From Zonotrichia leucophrys gambelii (lineage: Eukaryota > Chordata > Aves > Passeriformes > Passerellidae), in NCBI RefSeq assembly GCF_028769735.1, contig NC_088174.1:1013501-1077500 (forward strand): a stretch of 64,000 bases of DNA, written 5' to 3'. The first letter of the stretch is position 1, and the number at the start of each line of letters is the position of its first letter. The position numbers and the translations under genes were made by a program. Of the stretch, positions 1 to 14,035 are shown in pieces. The notes below the pieces were generated by a model that did not search any database, was not told the origin of the DNA, and saw only the letters and a program-made list of their open reading frames with translations.

Positions 1-1187
<1,187 letters not shown>

Positions 1188-1956
1188 TCACAGCACCCCG
1201 GGGCAGGTGGCATCCAGCCCAGCATGCAGCCCTCCCCTCCCTGGTGGGTGGAAGATGGAGACGTGGCCATGCAGAGCTCGGGATCAGCATCTCGCTGGGT
1301 CACAGAGTCTCACTGGAACACCTCCCTGTGTCCTGTCCCTGCAGGGACATTCCAGCAGCTCCAGCTGGCCAGCAGAAACAGAGGAAAACCAGCAGAGGAA
1401 GGAATTACCTTTAGTGACACCCAGGGACATCATGGTCTCAGCAGCACCTTCCCCTTCTGCCCCTGCTCACAGCCAGCAAGGCCCTGGAAGATATGGGAAA
1501 GGGGATAAGCAAAATATCAGCTGTGGTATAAAAACCTGGCAGGCAAGGGGAGAGGAGAGCACAGGCACAGAGCCACAGCCGTGGTGGCACAGCCGGAGCG
1601 TGGGGAGGCTCTGGCCTTGCACCAGAGCTGGGATTCCTCCCCATCCATGAACCTGCAGAATCAGAGACAGGGAAAATCAGATCCAGCCATGCCAGAGGTG
1701 TTTTTCCAGATCTGGGAGAAAAGTGGTGAAGGAGACCTTGCAAAAGTGCCCAGCTGGTCCAGACCTTCTGGAGCCCACAGAACCCCAAGGATCCTGGAGT
1801 TCCCTTGGGATTTGTGTCAGGTGAGATGAGAGGCACCCAGGTTAATTCAGCACCTGGCTGTGTTTGTCAGAAATGGTTCTGTTCTGTCTGCACTCCTAGA
1901 TTTTCCTGGAAGCTGCAGGACCACCTTTTGTTTTTGGAGGAGAAAATCCCACATTG

Positions 1957-2045
1957 AATCCCAGAATGTTTTGGGTTGGATGGGACCTTAAATCTCCTCC
2001 AGTTCCAAACCCTTCCATGGCAGGGACACCTTCCAGCTTTTACCA
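1957..2045 (-). repeat. CR1 LINE 3'-end fragment, short
   Basis: The stretch reads like the reverse complement of the avian CR1 tail (cccagaatgttttgggttgg, then 'gggacctTaaa' and 'ccatggcagggacacctt'). It is truncated. Confidence 0.7.
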
Positions 2046-4853
2046 CCCGCAGTGTTCCCTTGCCAAAACTCTCTCCTGGGTTCTGGAATGACTCTGCCAG
2101 TCAGAAATAAGAAGGCCCAGCCCTCTTTGGGAGAATCTCAGAGGAGGTTGTTGTTCCCTGCTGGTGGGCCTGTCCCTGCAGTATTCCTGGGAAGCCACAT
2201 GCCCAGGAGGAACGCAGGGTGCTGATCTCATGGCATTGGGCTTGGCACAGCCTCCTCCCCCGGCTTGTCTCAGCCAGGGATCTGCCCACTGCTCATCCCC
2301 TGCTCTTCCCATCGGGATCATGAACAATTCCCCAGGGCTCCTCTCCCTCTGCAAGCGTTCCCAAGCATCACACCCACCCCTGTGCCATCCAAATATGCAA
2401 CAGGCAGCTGATATTCCAGAATTCCTTCTGGTATTTGGAATAGCCTGTGATTTATAGCCCAGCTCATGTCCCTGGTACATTTAATCCCTTATTTTGTGTG
2501 CTGGATAAATGCAACTGGTGCTCAGCTTTGGATACCAGCCCCTGGGATGGGGCACTGGGATGTCCCAGGCAGCAGGAGATCCATAAAAATGGTTCATTCC
2601 CACTTACAAAGCATCCAACATGAGCCACCCAGCACAGGAGATAAATGTCTTCTCTGCACAGGAGCAAAATCCCAGCAAACTGTGTCCCCAGACTGCACAC
2701 TGCAAACAGAGCTGCTGCTTAAACCCGTGCTAAGTAACACAGAATCCCATTTCCAAAGGCATGGAACACCACCCAGACAGCACTCACAGGTCTGGAACAC
2801 CACCAGGACAACACTCACAGCCCATTCCCACCTCTGGGAAGCCCTGGGGCTCATGGGCAGCTTTGCTGAGAGCCACAGATCCCCTGGTTTGGGACCAAGC
2901 CTGGCTGCAGTGTCCCACTGAGGACACTCTGAAGCTCCTCATCCCGTGAGGAAGCCATTCCAAACTATTTAATGAGGAAAGCAATTCCAGACCATTTAAT
3001 GAGGAGAGGGGCTGGAACCTTGTTTGGATGTCAATGTTCAGGGGCTCTGGGGCAGAATCCAGTTCAAGGGCAGAGCCCAGCCCAGCTCTCCCTGGGGTCC
3101 CTGCCCTGCCCCAGCTCTTTCCATGCCCCGGAGTTTGGGAGCAGCTCCAGCGCCCCAAACTCCTCTCCCATCCTCGGCAGGGAGTGTTCCCTATGGATCA
3201 CAGCCCCTGGATGAGCCAGGGGGCACCTCTAGCTGTACCCGAGGCTGTGGGGCTGTCCTGCCCCTGCCCAGCCATCCTGTCCCATCCTGTCCCTCAGGAG
3301 TGCAGGCACAGCCACACCAACTCTTCCCCAATAAATCTTCCAAGTGCCTGAAATCAGCAGCGCAGTCCTTAATTGGAAAGGATCTGCTTTCCACGGAAAG
3401 CACTTGAACAGCTCTAATTACCCTGCAGGAGATGGAATACTCGCTGTTCTTTCAAAGCTGATAGCAGCTCCTCTTCCCTGCTTTCCACCCTCCTTTGGGA
3501 TGGCTCAGCTGGGATTGTGAAAAGTTAAAAACAAGAGTTCAGCCTGCAGTTTGTGGGCACCTGGGTAATGGCCCCTTTGAGACTAACAGCACCTTGTGTG
3601 CCTTGGGGATGAGCTGGATCCAGCTCTGGGGACTGAAGGAACACCCTGATGTCTCTACAGGACATGAAACAACACGAGTGCACACACTGCTGCTCTCAAG
3701 GTGAACAAAAGGGCAGTTTATTTCCTGACTCTAACATTTATAGTTTTCTAATAGTGATAGTGGATTGGAGGGTGACAGTGCCACCTCTCCAATGACACTG
3801 GACAAACTAACAGTCTATCAAATTTCTCTTCTTCTATAAAAGAATGCAAAACAATGAGTTGTTTACAGAAAGTGTGTGAGAAAGTTCATTACAAGAATGT
3901 AAACATCAGAAGGCTTAGAAAATCTTAAAAAGTCTGGGTGACACCCTGGGAACAGTGAATGGAGCTGCTTTGATCCCATAAATCCAGCTCTCCTGGAAGC
4001 ACTGGGTACCCTGAGACCCCTGAAGTGTCCCTGCAGCCAGGCCCAGCTTCCAGCAGTCCTGCTCCCCGTGTTTGGCTTCCTGGCCCTGGGATGGGATGCC
4101 CCAAGCCCCACCTCACTCTCCCATGCTGATCCCTGCTCCTTTTGGGACAGGAACCATCCCAGCCCTCTTTGGGACAGGAACCCCCAGGCCCCTCTGCTCC
4201 CCTCCCTGTCCCTGCGAGGCCTCGGTGGCACTGGAAAGGCCCTGAAGGGCCCTTCCAGCCTCAGTGGCTCTGGGAATCCTGGAGAAGGGGTGAAACTCTG
4301 TGTTCCTCACACAACTTGTGCCCTCACCAGGGTTATTTCCCTCAGCCCAAACCGACGGGGCATCACTGATGGTCCCAGCTCTGAAGTGATCCCGTCCTGC
4401 CCACGGTGATCCCAGCTCTGTGGGGACCCAGTCCCACCCGAGGTGGCCCAGCAGCAGCTCCAGGCCCTGCTCCCACCAGCTGAGGCCGTGCTGGAGCTCT
4501 CCAAGGATCCCTGCCGTGCTCCCCCTGGCCCTGGTGCCAGCACAGCCTCATTTCCCCAGGCCTGGGCGCTGATGGAGGCCTTGGCCGCTGAGCCGGAGGC
4601 TGCGAGCAGCACCCAGGGCAGTCACGCGGAAAAACCTCCTGCTCTGGGGATAATTGATGCCTGCTCTGACCTTCACAGGCCTCCAATTAAAATGTATTTA
4701 AAGCCTGCAAGAGGTTTGAACCTCCTTCCTTTGAGCCTCCTCGAGCCTGCTGAGAGATTTGGCCTCCAGGCCCAGCTCCAGGCCAGGTTCCCGCTCCATG
4801 GGCAAGGGGGGATCTTGTGCTGCTTTTTTATTTTCCTTTTTTTATATTTTTAA

Positions 4854-5620
4854 GGTTGGGATTAAATGTTTGAGATGGTATTTTTTGTTTGGACTTAGAT
4901 GTTTATTAACTTTTATTTATATTACTTTATTTATTATTTATTTATATATTTATTATTTATTTATATATTTATGATCATGTTACTTTATTATTTATTTATA
5001 TTACTTTATTTGTGTTGATTTATTTATATTATTTCATATATACTATATTTTTATTACTTTTATATATACTATTTAATTACTTTTCTATATATATACTACA
5101 TTTATATACATAAATATACTATATTTATAGGTTCTGAGTTTTATAGTATTTTACTAACAAACTAAAAATATTGAGTTGTATTTTTATTTCTATAAGGCTT
5201 TTTAAGGATAAACTGTCTAATTGAGAAATTACACTACAATTATTTTTATTTTTAACTTAATAGTAATGTGGGGTTTTTATCTAATTACACAATACTACTT
5301 AAACTCATGAAGAAGAAGGTGAAGAAGGACTAGCTACTGCTTTAAAACTTCTAATTTGCTATATATATATATATATAAAATTATATTTTTATATTCTAAA
5401 GTATTAAGTTTTCTACTATGTGATATTACACACTTTTAGTAAAATTTATAATCTCAATTTTATGATTAAATTTTAGAAGCCATCTCCACAGCCTCAGGTC
5501 AATGCAGTGTTCTCCTGGGGGTCAGTGCCTGGCAGACAGAAATTCTGAAATTCTCAGCATCCGGGGTTCCAACACCAATCTGGTGGCCCTCAGCAGCTGG
5601 AGCCCGACTTTTGGACACCC
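4854..5620. repeat. AT-drifted copy of a dispersed LTR-like repeat
   Basis: From ggttgggattaaatg to the 'tctccacagcctcaggtcaa' block and beyond, this segment aligns collinearly with 18029-18770. Shared anchors include 'aacaaactaaaaat', 'taaggataaactgtc' and 'caattattnttatttttaac'. This copy is far richer in A and T than the other and carries a long TTTATTTATA-type simple repeat at about 4900-5120. The element class is inferred to be LTR-derived from dispersion and composition; the ends were not proven. Confidence 0.65.
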
Positions 5621-6189
5621 CCGGGAAGGAGAGCAGGGGGAGGAGGCTTTTCCTTTTCCTTTTCCTTTGGCACGGGTTACCTGGCCCAGCAGGCAGGTCC
5701 AGCCCCCTGCACTGCCTCCCGAGAGGGCGCAGACTCGAATTTCCGTGCACCAGCCGAGCCCACAATGCAAGCCCTGTCCCTGCTCTGCCCTGATGTCACC
5801 CGACACCTGATGGCTGAGAAGGGACAGCAGGAGCTGGAAGGAACCCTGCACACCTTAACCCTGCCAGATCCACCTCGACCCCTTCCAGACCCATCCCAGC
5901 CCCTGCTGGAGCAGCCCCTGGGCCGGTGGTTGTGCCATTTTTAAGGCATTAATTTAAAACTGGATTTAGTTCACCCCTGAGCTCAGACTTGAAGCCCATC
6001 CTGTTCCTGGGGGAGGGATGGACACTCCTGTCCTGCTGTCTGCTCCTGGGGACACCAGGGACAATGGGAACTGCACCTCAGGCTGCACTGGGAACTCACA
6101 GCCTGCAGCTGAGGCTCCCAGAGCACCTCCTGCACCCAGGGGCTCTGTTTGGAGGGGGAGGTTCTGAGGGAGCCTCTGAAGGCCCAGAC

Positions 6190-6375
6190 CCAGCCTGAGG
6201 CCCTGGCACAGGGTGCCCAGAGCAGCTGGGGCTGCCCCTGCATCCCTGGCAGTGCCCCAGGCCAGGCCGGACATTGGAGCAGCCTGGGATGGTGAGAGGT
6301 GTCCCTGCCATGGCAGGGGTGGCACTGGGTGGGTTCCAAGGTCCCTCCCAACCCAGCCCAGTCTGGGATTCCAGG
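6190..6375 (+). repeat. CR1 LINE 3'-end fragment
   Basis: The segment has the sense-orientation CR1 tail: 'ccctggcagtgcccc', 'agcagcctggga', 'ggtgtccctgccatggcagg', 'ggtccctcccaaccca', ending in 'ctgggattcc'. Confidence 0.85.
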
Positions 6376-6664
6376 TTTTGGACAATGCTCAGCTGCTCTG
6401 AAGGACCAGCTTTTTATTGCTGCCTTTCCCTTTTTCCAGCCAGTGACTGTTTAACACTTATGCTGTTCCATAAACATTGGGGATATTTAAGAAGCACCAG
6501 GAGATTTCTGAAGTCAAACTGTAAACAATCAGGAATTCAATAATTGAAACAGCCCGGGCAACCTTCAATCAAACATTAAATCCACCCTTCTGGGATTGTG
6601 CAACACAACAGCTCATGCCTGCCTGGTCCATGAGCCAGAAGCATTCCCAATCCCAGAGTCCCTG

Positions 6665-6880
6665 AGGCTGGAGAAGAGCTCTGGGATCACCAAATCCAAC
6701 CTGTGCCCCATCCCCACCTCCAGGGATGGGCACTCCAGACCTCCCTGGGCACCCTTTCCATGGGGAAATTCCTGTGGTGTCCATGCTGCAGCTCTGTCCT
6801 GATCCCCCTGTGGCTGCAGCAGAGCCTGGGGGCTCTGTGGGAGCTCTGAGGAGCCTCATCCCAGCACCACATTCCCTTGG
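6665..6880 (-). repeat. Probable diverged CR1 fragment
   Basis: Blocks similar to reverse-complement CR1 ('gagaagagctctgggatcac', 'caaatccaacctgtg', 'ccagggatgggcactcc') occur in order, but divergence is high. Confidence 0.45.
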
Positions 6881-7899
6881 GACCTTCCCTCCATCACCCG
6901 AGCACAGTGAAGGTCTCTTTTCCCCCAAACTTGGGAAAAAGGGATGGAAACCTGCAGGTGCAGGGGGGGATCCTGCCCAGACCTCACAATGTGTGAAAAG
7001 CTGCAAATGCCCAGTTAGAATTTCCTTTCATTCACTCACAACCACACATCCCACAAAACCATCAGGTCCTGCTGAAGCTGGCACAGCCTGGAGCTGCTGA
7101 AGGCAGGGAAGGGTGGCACGAATTTCCTGAGCCCTGCCCGTGCAGGACCACCCTGGCACAGCTCTCCCCTGCTCCTGCCAGAAATTCCCGGGTCATTTTC
7201 ACCGTCCTGGGTGTGCAGTTTCATTGCTCTAATTACATGGAATTAATTCCTAATTGCTCTGCTAATTTCTGGGTTTGAAAGGAAGGATGTGCAGGACGTT
7301 TGCCACACCCACACATCGCTGACCTTGAGCCTTGATGTTCAAAGATGAAAGGAAAAAGGAAGGAAAATGGGTTTTGTGTCAGAGGTGGAGCTTTGTGTTT
7401 GTGTCACCGACCCACAGGCAGAGCAGGACAAAAGCTCCTTGAAGCCACACGACGTCACACAGACACCACAAAGTTTTGCCGAGAAAACACAACTTTTTGT
7501 TGTAAAAGAAAGCCAAAATCTGCCACTTGTGGAAGTTGGGACTTCCACTTAAGTCCTGGTACATTTTTTTGGGAAGAAATGTACTGAGTCATTGGCTGGA
7601 TGAATAAAATAAACTGAGTTTATAATAAAAGAAATAAAATATCCTAAAGAAAACCTCCAGGTCCAGCTGAGGAGGAAAGACATCCCTGCCCAGGTGAGCA
7701 CAGCTCATCCTCCTCTGTGGGGTCTGAGCAGGGCTGGCACGGGGAAATGGGGATGACATTCCCTGCATGAAGCAAGGGCAGAGGGAGGTGCTCTGCCCTC
7801 CGTGCCAGCTCTGCCACTCCTTCCCAGGGCGCTGATTTCACTGATTCGGGCAGAAACAAAACAAGGCAGAGCAGCAGAGAAGCACAAATCTCTGCCTGC

Positions 7900-8760
7900 A
7901 GCCCCTGTGTCCCCCGGGAGCCCTGGCAGGGAGGCAGGAGGAGCTGGAGCTCCCCAAAGCTCTGCGGAGGCTCTCGGGGTCACAGGATTGAATCCCCCGG
8001 AGTTTTCCCGACCCTGCCCACACCCAGACCTGTCCCGGGGCGGAAATCCAGGGGGAAAAGGGCTTTGGGAGCATGTGGAGCCGTGGGCAGCGAGGGAATT
8101 TGAGATCAGACAGGTGCAACAAAGCCCCGGGGAGAGCCAAACCTCAGCCCCAGCCCGTCCCTGCAGGAGCCCCATCCATCCATCCCTGCAGGGGCACGCT
8201 TTGATCCGAGACACCCCCGAACAGCTCCAGCTCCACGGGGCAGGAGGGTTTGGGTGTCCGGGGTGTCCCTGGCAGGGCAGGGCAGCGCAGCCCTCTGTTG
8301 TCCCCCCCTGACCAGCCCCGTTCCCAGCCCCGTTCCCATTCCCACCTGCGGTTCCCGGCTCGGAGCTGTCCCCGTCCCTGTCCCGGCGGGCCTGGCACGG
8401 CTGTGGCACACCTGAGCCCCCACCTGCCGGGAGGGCCGGCCCCGGGAAGCCAAGCCTTGTTTTGAGGAGGAGACTTGGGTGTGTTTGGCCCTGCAGGGGA
8501 ATCAAACAGGTTTCTCCGTTCGGCGGCACGGGCTCCCCTCCCTGCAGGCTCCGCTCCGCATTCCTGGCATTCCCCAGCCAATGCCACGGTCCCCGGCCCT
8601 GTGGGCCCTGGCACAGCCCCGGGCAGCCCCCCAGCTCTCACCCCATAGAATTTCTGCTCGGGGAGAGCTCTGCCCCAGACAGGGGGAGCGGGACCCCCGA
8701 TGCTGCTCGGGGCCGCTTGGGAGCAGTGGTGCCCGGGCAGCATCAGGGAGCAGCGGGGCT
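7900..8760. other. GC-rich segment, possible CpG-island-like region
   Basis: The stretch is GC-rich with many CpGs (for example around 8380-8450 and 8515-8600) and few repeat signatures. Together with a smaller GC-rich patch at 9880-10010 it is a candidate promoter area for the minus-strand ZNF185-like gene. No initiation codon that splices in phase to the 1024-1159 exon was identified, so this is inference from composition only. Confidence 0.3.
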
Positions 8761-9049
8761 GTAATTAGCCCTCGACACTGATTGTCTCCTTGGAACTCAT
8801 TACCGAGGCCCACAGGTGTGATAATCCCACAGGAAATTGCCGGGCATTCCGCTCGTCCTCATTTGATTTCCCTTTCTAATTGCTCCGGTCACCGCACGGT
8901 CCCCAGGGCCGGCCGTGGGCACAGCCTGGCACAGACAGAGCCTGGGACTCCCCTTCTGCCCATCCCCAGAGCCTGGAAGTGGGGCTGGGGCTTTGGAGCT
9001 GTCCTGAGGAGTCAGGGCTTCAGCCTGGCACTGCCACAGCGTGGAAAGA

Positions 9050-9440
9050 ACCAGAGAATCCCACAAAGGTTTGGGTTGGAAGGGATCTTAAAGCCCACCC
9101 AGTGCCACCCCTGTCGTGGCAGGGACACCTCCCACTGTCCCAGGGTGTCCCAGTGTCCAGCCTGGCCTTGGGCACTGCCAGGGATCCAGGGTGGGCACCT
9201 GTGCCAGGGCCTGCCCACCCTGCCAGGGAACAATTCCCAATTCCCCATCCATCCCTGCCCTCTGGCACTGGGAGCCATTCCCTGTGTCCTGTCCCTCCAT
9301 CCTTGTCCCCAGCCCCTCTGCAGCTCTCCTGGAGCCCCTTCAGGCCCTGGCAGGGCTCTGAGCTCTCCCTGGAGCTGCTCCTGTCCAGGTGAGCACCCCC
9401 AGCTCTCCCAGCCCAGCTCCAGAGGGGCTCCAGGCCCTGG
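9050..9440 (-). repeat. CR1 LINE 3'-end fragment
   Basis: It begins 'gagaatcccacaaaggtttg' and continues through 'gtggcagggacacctccc', 'gccttgggcactgccaggga' and 'ctgtccaggtgagc'. This is reverse-complement CR1 tail. Confidence 0.88.
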
Positions 9441-9589
9441 GAGCAGCTCCATGGCCTCCTCCAGCCCTGGAGGTGATGAAGCCCCAACCAAGCCCCCACC
9501 AGGATCCTCTGACCCCAATTCAATCACAGGTAATGCCGGGCTTGTAGCAGCTGGAAGGGAAAGCTCCTGTTGTGGGATGATGGGCAAAT

Positions 9590-9752
9590 ATCCCATCCCA
9601 TCCCACTCCATCCCCATCCCCATCCCATCCCCATCCCATCCCATCCCATCCCATCCCATCCATCCCCCCATCCATCCCATCCCATCCCATCCCATCCATC
9701 CTCCCATCCCATCCCATCCCATCCATCCCATCCCATCCCCATCCCATTGGGA
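9590..9752. repeat. CATCC/CCCAT pentanucleotide array
   Basis: About 160 bases consist almost entirely of catcc, ccatc and catccc units. The array generates long meaningless proline/histidine/serine or tryptophan/glycine frames on both strands. Confidence 0.95.
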
Positions 9753-10439
9753 TGTGCTGGAACAGGGCCGATGGCCCAGCCCTGGCTCCCAGCAGCACAG
9801 TGAGGATGACATCAGGGATTTTCAGGCATTACGGCGTTCCTGCAGCCCCAGATCTTGCCCTGGGATCTGCTGGGGCTCAGCAGCAGCCGGGCTCAGCTGA
9901 GCCGGGCTCGGTGGCTGCGCTGATCCCGGCTCAGATAACCGGGGCTGCTCCCAGGGCCGCGCCCTGAGCTCCCTCCCGGCGGGGCGGGCTCGGGGTCCGG
10001 CTCAGGGAACCGGAATGGTTCAAAGCGGGCTGGAAAACACAGCCCGGACCCTTCCTGGGCAGCATCCCCTGCTCCAGGGCTGCAGCTGACAGAGCAGCTT
10101 TATTCTCGGTAGGCCCTGAGTCACGGCAGCGTTTGCTGAAGGTTTGTCCCGGCTCTCCCTGAAACAGCCGTGAGTAACAGCCCAGCCCAGCCCAGCCCAG
10201 CCCGGCCAGCCCTGCAGGTACACCGGGTCCACAGGCACCACACGGACACCCAGGCTCTGCTTTTCCCGGTGGGAACACACTGTTCCATGCTGAATGCTCA
10301 AAAACCAGGCAAAAATAAAAGGTATTTGTGATGAACACCTCAAAATCAAACACTGAGAGGATGAGGAGCTCCCAGAGCAGCACCCAGGGGTCACTGCTGG
10401 CTCAGGAGATGCATCCCCACAGTGTGGGCAGCAGCAAAG

Positions 10440-10800
10440 GGATTGGGGTTCTGCCCCTCAGTGAGACCCCACCTGCAGAGCTGCCCCAGCACAGCCAGGA
10501 CCTGGAGCTGCTCAGAGAGCCCAGAGGAAGCTCCAGGATGGGCAGAGGATGGAGCAGCTCAGCTGGGAGGAAAGGCTGGGAGAGCTGGGACTGTTCACCT
10601 GGAGAGGGGAAGCTTTGGGGTGAGCTCAGTGTGGCCTTGCAGGGCCTGAAAGAGCTGACAGCTTCTGCCAGAGGCTCAGGGATGGGCTCTGGATTTCTGC
10701 TAGGGAGCTGCTCACAGTGGGACTTCAACACTGCCAAATTCAGTCTGGTCTCCCTGGCAGGAGCAGCACAGGAGCCCTGCACGCCTCTGGAGGAAACCTG
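10440..10800 (+). repeat. CR1 LINE internal 3' fragment
   Basis: The segment shows sense CR1 blocks 'agtgagaccccacctgcaga', 'gaggaaaggctgggagagct', 'gactgttcacctggagag' and 'cagtgtggccttgcagggcc', in the order usual for the 3' part of the reverse-transcriptase/3' untranslated region. Confidence 0.8.
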
Positions 10801-12339
10801 AGCGTGCTGAAGTCAGCAACACAGAAAGTCCTTTGTACTCACCCGACCTGAGCGGAATCCAAGAAGGGAATTTTTCCATTTTCCCACTGAATCTGATTAA
10901 AACCAAGAGGATCTGGCTTGAACCCCCACCCTGCAGGCCTGGCCCCCTCCTCAGCCACGAGCCAAGGCTCAGGTAAAGCTGTGCCTGAGCCCAGAGTAGG
11001 AGCAAGGTCCTGAATCCCCCCAGCTTCTCCAGGGACACACACACACTCCAGCAGCATGGGAGAGCAAGAAAACAGAGGCTTTTCCCCAGTTTCAGTTAAA
11101 AACATTGTTACCAAGTAAATTTCAGCCTGGAATATCTGACTTCACCAGGAAATGGATTTCCATGGGATCTGCTCTCCCAGGAAAAGCACAAGGACCCCTT
11201 CTCATGAGGATGTCCCACAGCTGGCACTGACTGATCCTTGTTCTGCAGCTGTAACCCCACAGCTCATTCCTGCAGGAGCAGGGGTGTCTGCAGGGAACCT
11301 GCTCCACCCTGGAAATGCAGGCAGCCAATTCCATGGCAAGGGGGTTTTACCAAATCCTTCCTATGGCAAAGGTGAGTCCTGCCCAGAGAGCCTCAGAGCC
11401 CAGCCTGCGTTTGAACAGCCACGGCCACATCCTGTAACATTTTCTGGTATGTGTTTTCTGGTGGTGAGGAATCCACCAAGCCCACTCCAGAGCCCAGGGC
11501 TGCCCTGGAACATTTCCTGCACTCTGTGCAGCCCCTCCCTGGTGCTGAGGAGGAGGGCAGGGCTGAACCCCACAGTGCCCAGGGCTTTGCAGAGGTGCCA
11601 CCAGCCCCAAGCCCAGCCGTGATGAGTCGCAGGGTGTAAAACCACTACACCCATGTGTTACAAGGGAATCCAACTGGTTTTTCATGAGGTGTCACTGCAG
11701 AGCTCTGCCAGAACGCCAGGCCTCACCTTCCTAATAGCAGGTGGCAGCAGGGCATTGTGTGTCCCAAGGATTCCCTGCAGGAATACAGCAACCTGCCCGT
11801 GCTCAGGGACACACCTGCAGCCTCCTGGGGCTCAGGAGTGCCAGCACAACACAAAGTGGTGCTGTCAGCAGAGCTGGGGCACGGCAGAGGCAGCGCTGTG
11901 GCGGGGACACCGCGGTGCCACCACAACACCCAAAGCCGCTGTGGCGCAAGCAGGAGATGCTGATTTATCCTCAGCAGCTCGGCCAGCTCCCTGCCGGCTC
12001 TGAGGCAAACAAGCTGCTCTTCCCCCTGCCCTGACAGGGCAGGGTTGCACCACTCACCCTGTGGGCCTGGCACCGGCCCGGGGCTTGCACAAGCACAGCG
12101 AAACTCGGAGAGAATTCTCCCGGGAAGCAGAGCCAGCCCAGCCTGCCCCGGCTGGGGCTGTGGGAATGTCCTGTGCTCCCTGCCACCAGCACACAGCGGT
12201 AACTGGGTGTACTGGGATAGAAAACACCCCTTCCACAGCTCCCCAAAACGCTGAGCTGGAGCCCTGCAGCATGGTTGGATCCTGTGTCTGGGATCCCCCA
12301 GTGCCTGCAGGGTGCACATGGCACACTGCCCCCAAACCT

Positions 12340-12500
12340 CCCTGAATCACGGAATGCTGTGGCTTGGAAGGGAGCTCAAAGCCCCTCCTGTTCCACCCCA
12401 TGGGCAGGGACACCTTCCACTGTCCCAGCTTGCTCCCAGCCCTGTCCAGCCCGGCCCTGGACACCTCCTGCACACCCTGCAGTGCCCCCTGAGCCTTTTT
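12340..12500 (-). repeat. CR1 LINE 3'-end fragment
   Basis: Reverse-complement CR1 tail: 'gaatcacggaatgctgtggc', 'catgggcagggacaccttcc', 'cctgtccagcccggccctgg'. Confidence 0.8.
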
Positions 12501-13082
12501 GCTCCCTGGACATGCAGGGTGATTTCTGACCTGCTTTCATCCATTTTTCCTCTTACCTATTTCTGGTAATTACACTCAAGCCACCTTTTCCCCTCTCTGG
12601 AGGTGTGTCTGGACCAGGGCTTCCCCCATTTTCCAAAGGCAGCACTGAAAGGAATTCCTTGGTCAAACCTCCTCAGCAAGTTCCCTCTGCAATCCCTGTG
12701 AGAGGGGAATGGAGGTTTTGGTCACCTTAACTCCACCTAGAAAAGCACTTGTAATCCCCTTTCCCTTCCCTCCCTCTCCCTTCTCCAGGATAAGCAACAG
12801 AAGATCTCTCCTTATCTCTCCCAGAGCCAAAACCAATCTCGGGTCAGCAAAATGAGGAGCTGCAGAAGGAAAAGCCAGGGAAGCAGAGAGAGGGAGATAA
12901 GGAGTTTGATGAGAGTGCTCCAGGGAACTCTTTGAAGTCGTGGGGAGCTCCTGTTGAGTGTTCTGACAGGGACAGACTGCACCTGCATTTGATCCTGCAT
13001 GTTTGGAAGGAAAGTTTGATAATGGCAATTTTGCTTCACAGCCTCTGCTTGCTGACACACACAGAATAGAGACTGAAGCCAT

Positions 13083-13600
13083 AAAAATCCCTGAATGGTT
13101 TGGGTGGGAATGGACCTCAAAGCCCACCCAGTGCCACCCCTGCCATGGCAGGGACACCTCCCACTGTCCCAGGGTGTCCCAGTGTCCAGCCTGGCCTTGG
13201 GCACTGCCAGGGATCCAGGGGCAGCCCCAGCTGCTCTGGGCACCTGTGCCAGGGCCTGCCCACCCTGCCAGGGAACAATTCCCAATTCCCCACCCAACCC
13301 TTCCCTGTGTCCTGTCCCTCCCTCCCTTGTGAATTGTCTCTCTCCATGTTTCCAGTTAATTCCTGCAGGCACTGCAAAGCCACACTGAGGTCACCCCAAA
13401 GCTTCTCCTCTCCAGGCTGCTCCATCCCAATTCCCTCAGCCTTTCCTCCCAGCACAGCTGCTCCATCCCCCTGAGCATCCTGGTGCCTCCTCTGGACTCG
13501 CTCCAGCAGCTCCACACCCTCCCAGTGCTGAAGAGGTGGCACAAAAACACATCCAGGCAGGGCACAACAGTGAGATCTCATCACTGCCCCAAAATCCAGG
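13083..13600 (-). repeat. CR1 LINE 3' fragment, longer copy
   Basis: About 500 bases of reverse-complement CR1. It runs from 'cctgaatggtttgggtggga' through the 'catggcagggacacctccc' tail to the 'ctccagcagctccacaccct' and 'cctccagtgctgaagagg'-like blocks of the upstream part. Confidence 0.85.
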
Positions 13601-13818
13601 ACAGGATTTCTGCCTGTTAGAGCTGGAAAACAAGAGGAGGAGGCTGGAGCAGGGCTGGAGAGGCTGTGGATGGAGCAAAGCTCTGCTGTGTTGTGGCCAG
13701 GGATGGAGGCACAGCCAGGCTCCAGCACTCCCTGCTTACCTGGGCTTGGGAAACAGCAGTGCTCAGAGCCAGAGGAACCTGGCAGCTCCCTGACTGCACT
13801 GGGAGAGCTGCCAGCCCA

Positions 13819-14035
13819 GGTGTGCACAGCCTGCCCTGGGTGCCACCTGAGTGCTGCCCCTCAACCCAGGTGTGCACAGCCCTCGGTGCCACCTTGTCAC
13901 TGTCCCCAGCCAGGTGTGCACAGCCCTGGGTGCCCCCTGAGCACTGTCCCTCAACCCAGGTGTGCCCAGCTTGCCCTGGGTGCCACCTTGTCACTGTACC
14001 CAGCCAGGTGTGCCCAGCCTGCCCTGGGTGCTGCT
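13819..14035 (+). repeat. 44-50-bp minisatellite, about five copies
   Basis: The phrase ggtgtgc(a/c)cagcc recurs at 13819, 13869, 13913, 13959 and 14007, giving spacings of 50, 44, 46 and 48 bases. Each unit continues with 'ccctgggtgccacct'. Alternate units resemble each other more closely (leu-thr-like 'ctgagcactgtccctcaa' versus 'cttgtcactgtccccag'), which suggests a two-unit higher-order repeat. Confidence 0.9.

Noticed and set aside
8634..8660. Possible ZNF185 first coding exon (minus ATGGG|GTGAGA)
   Set aside because: The splice phase would put the 1024-1159 exon in the wrong frame.
8782..9900. Plus-strand 372-codon open frame, and a 266-codon minus frame over the same DNA
   Set aside because: Both run through a CR1 fragment and the CATCC array; the proteins are low-complexity Ser-His-Pro or Gly-Trp-Asp-Met repeats.
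13117..13827. Minus-strand 236-codon open frame
   Set aside because: Mostly reverse-complement CR1 plus minisatellite; not a CR1 protein frame and no other homology.
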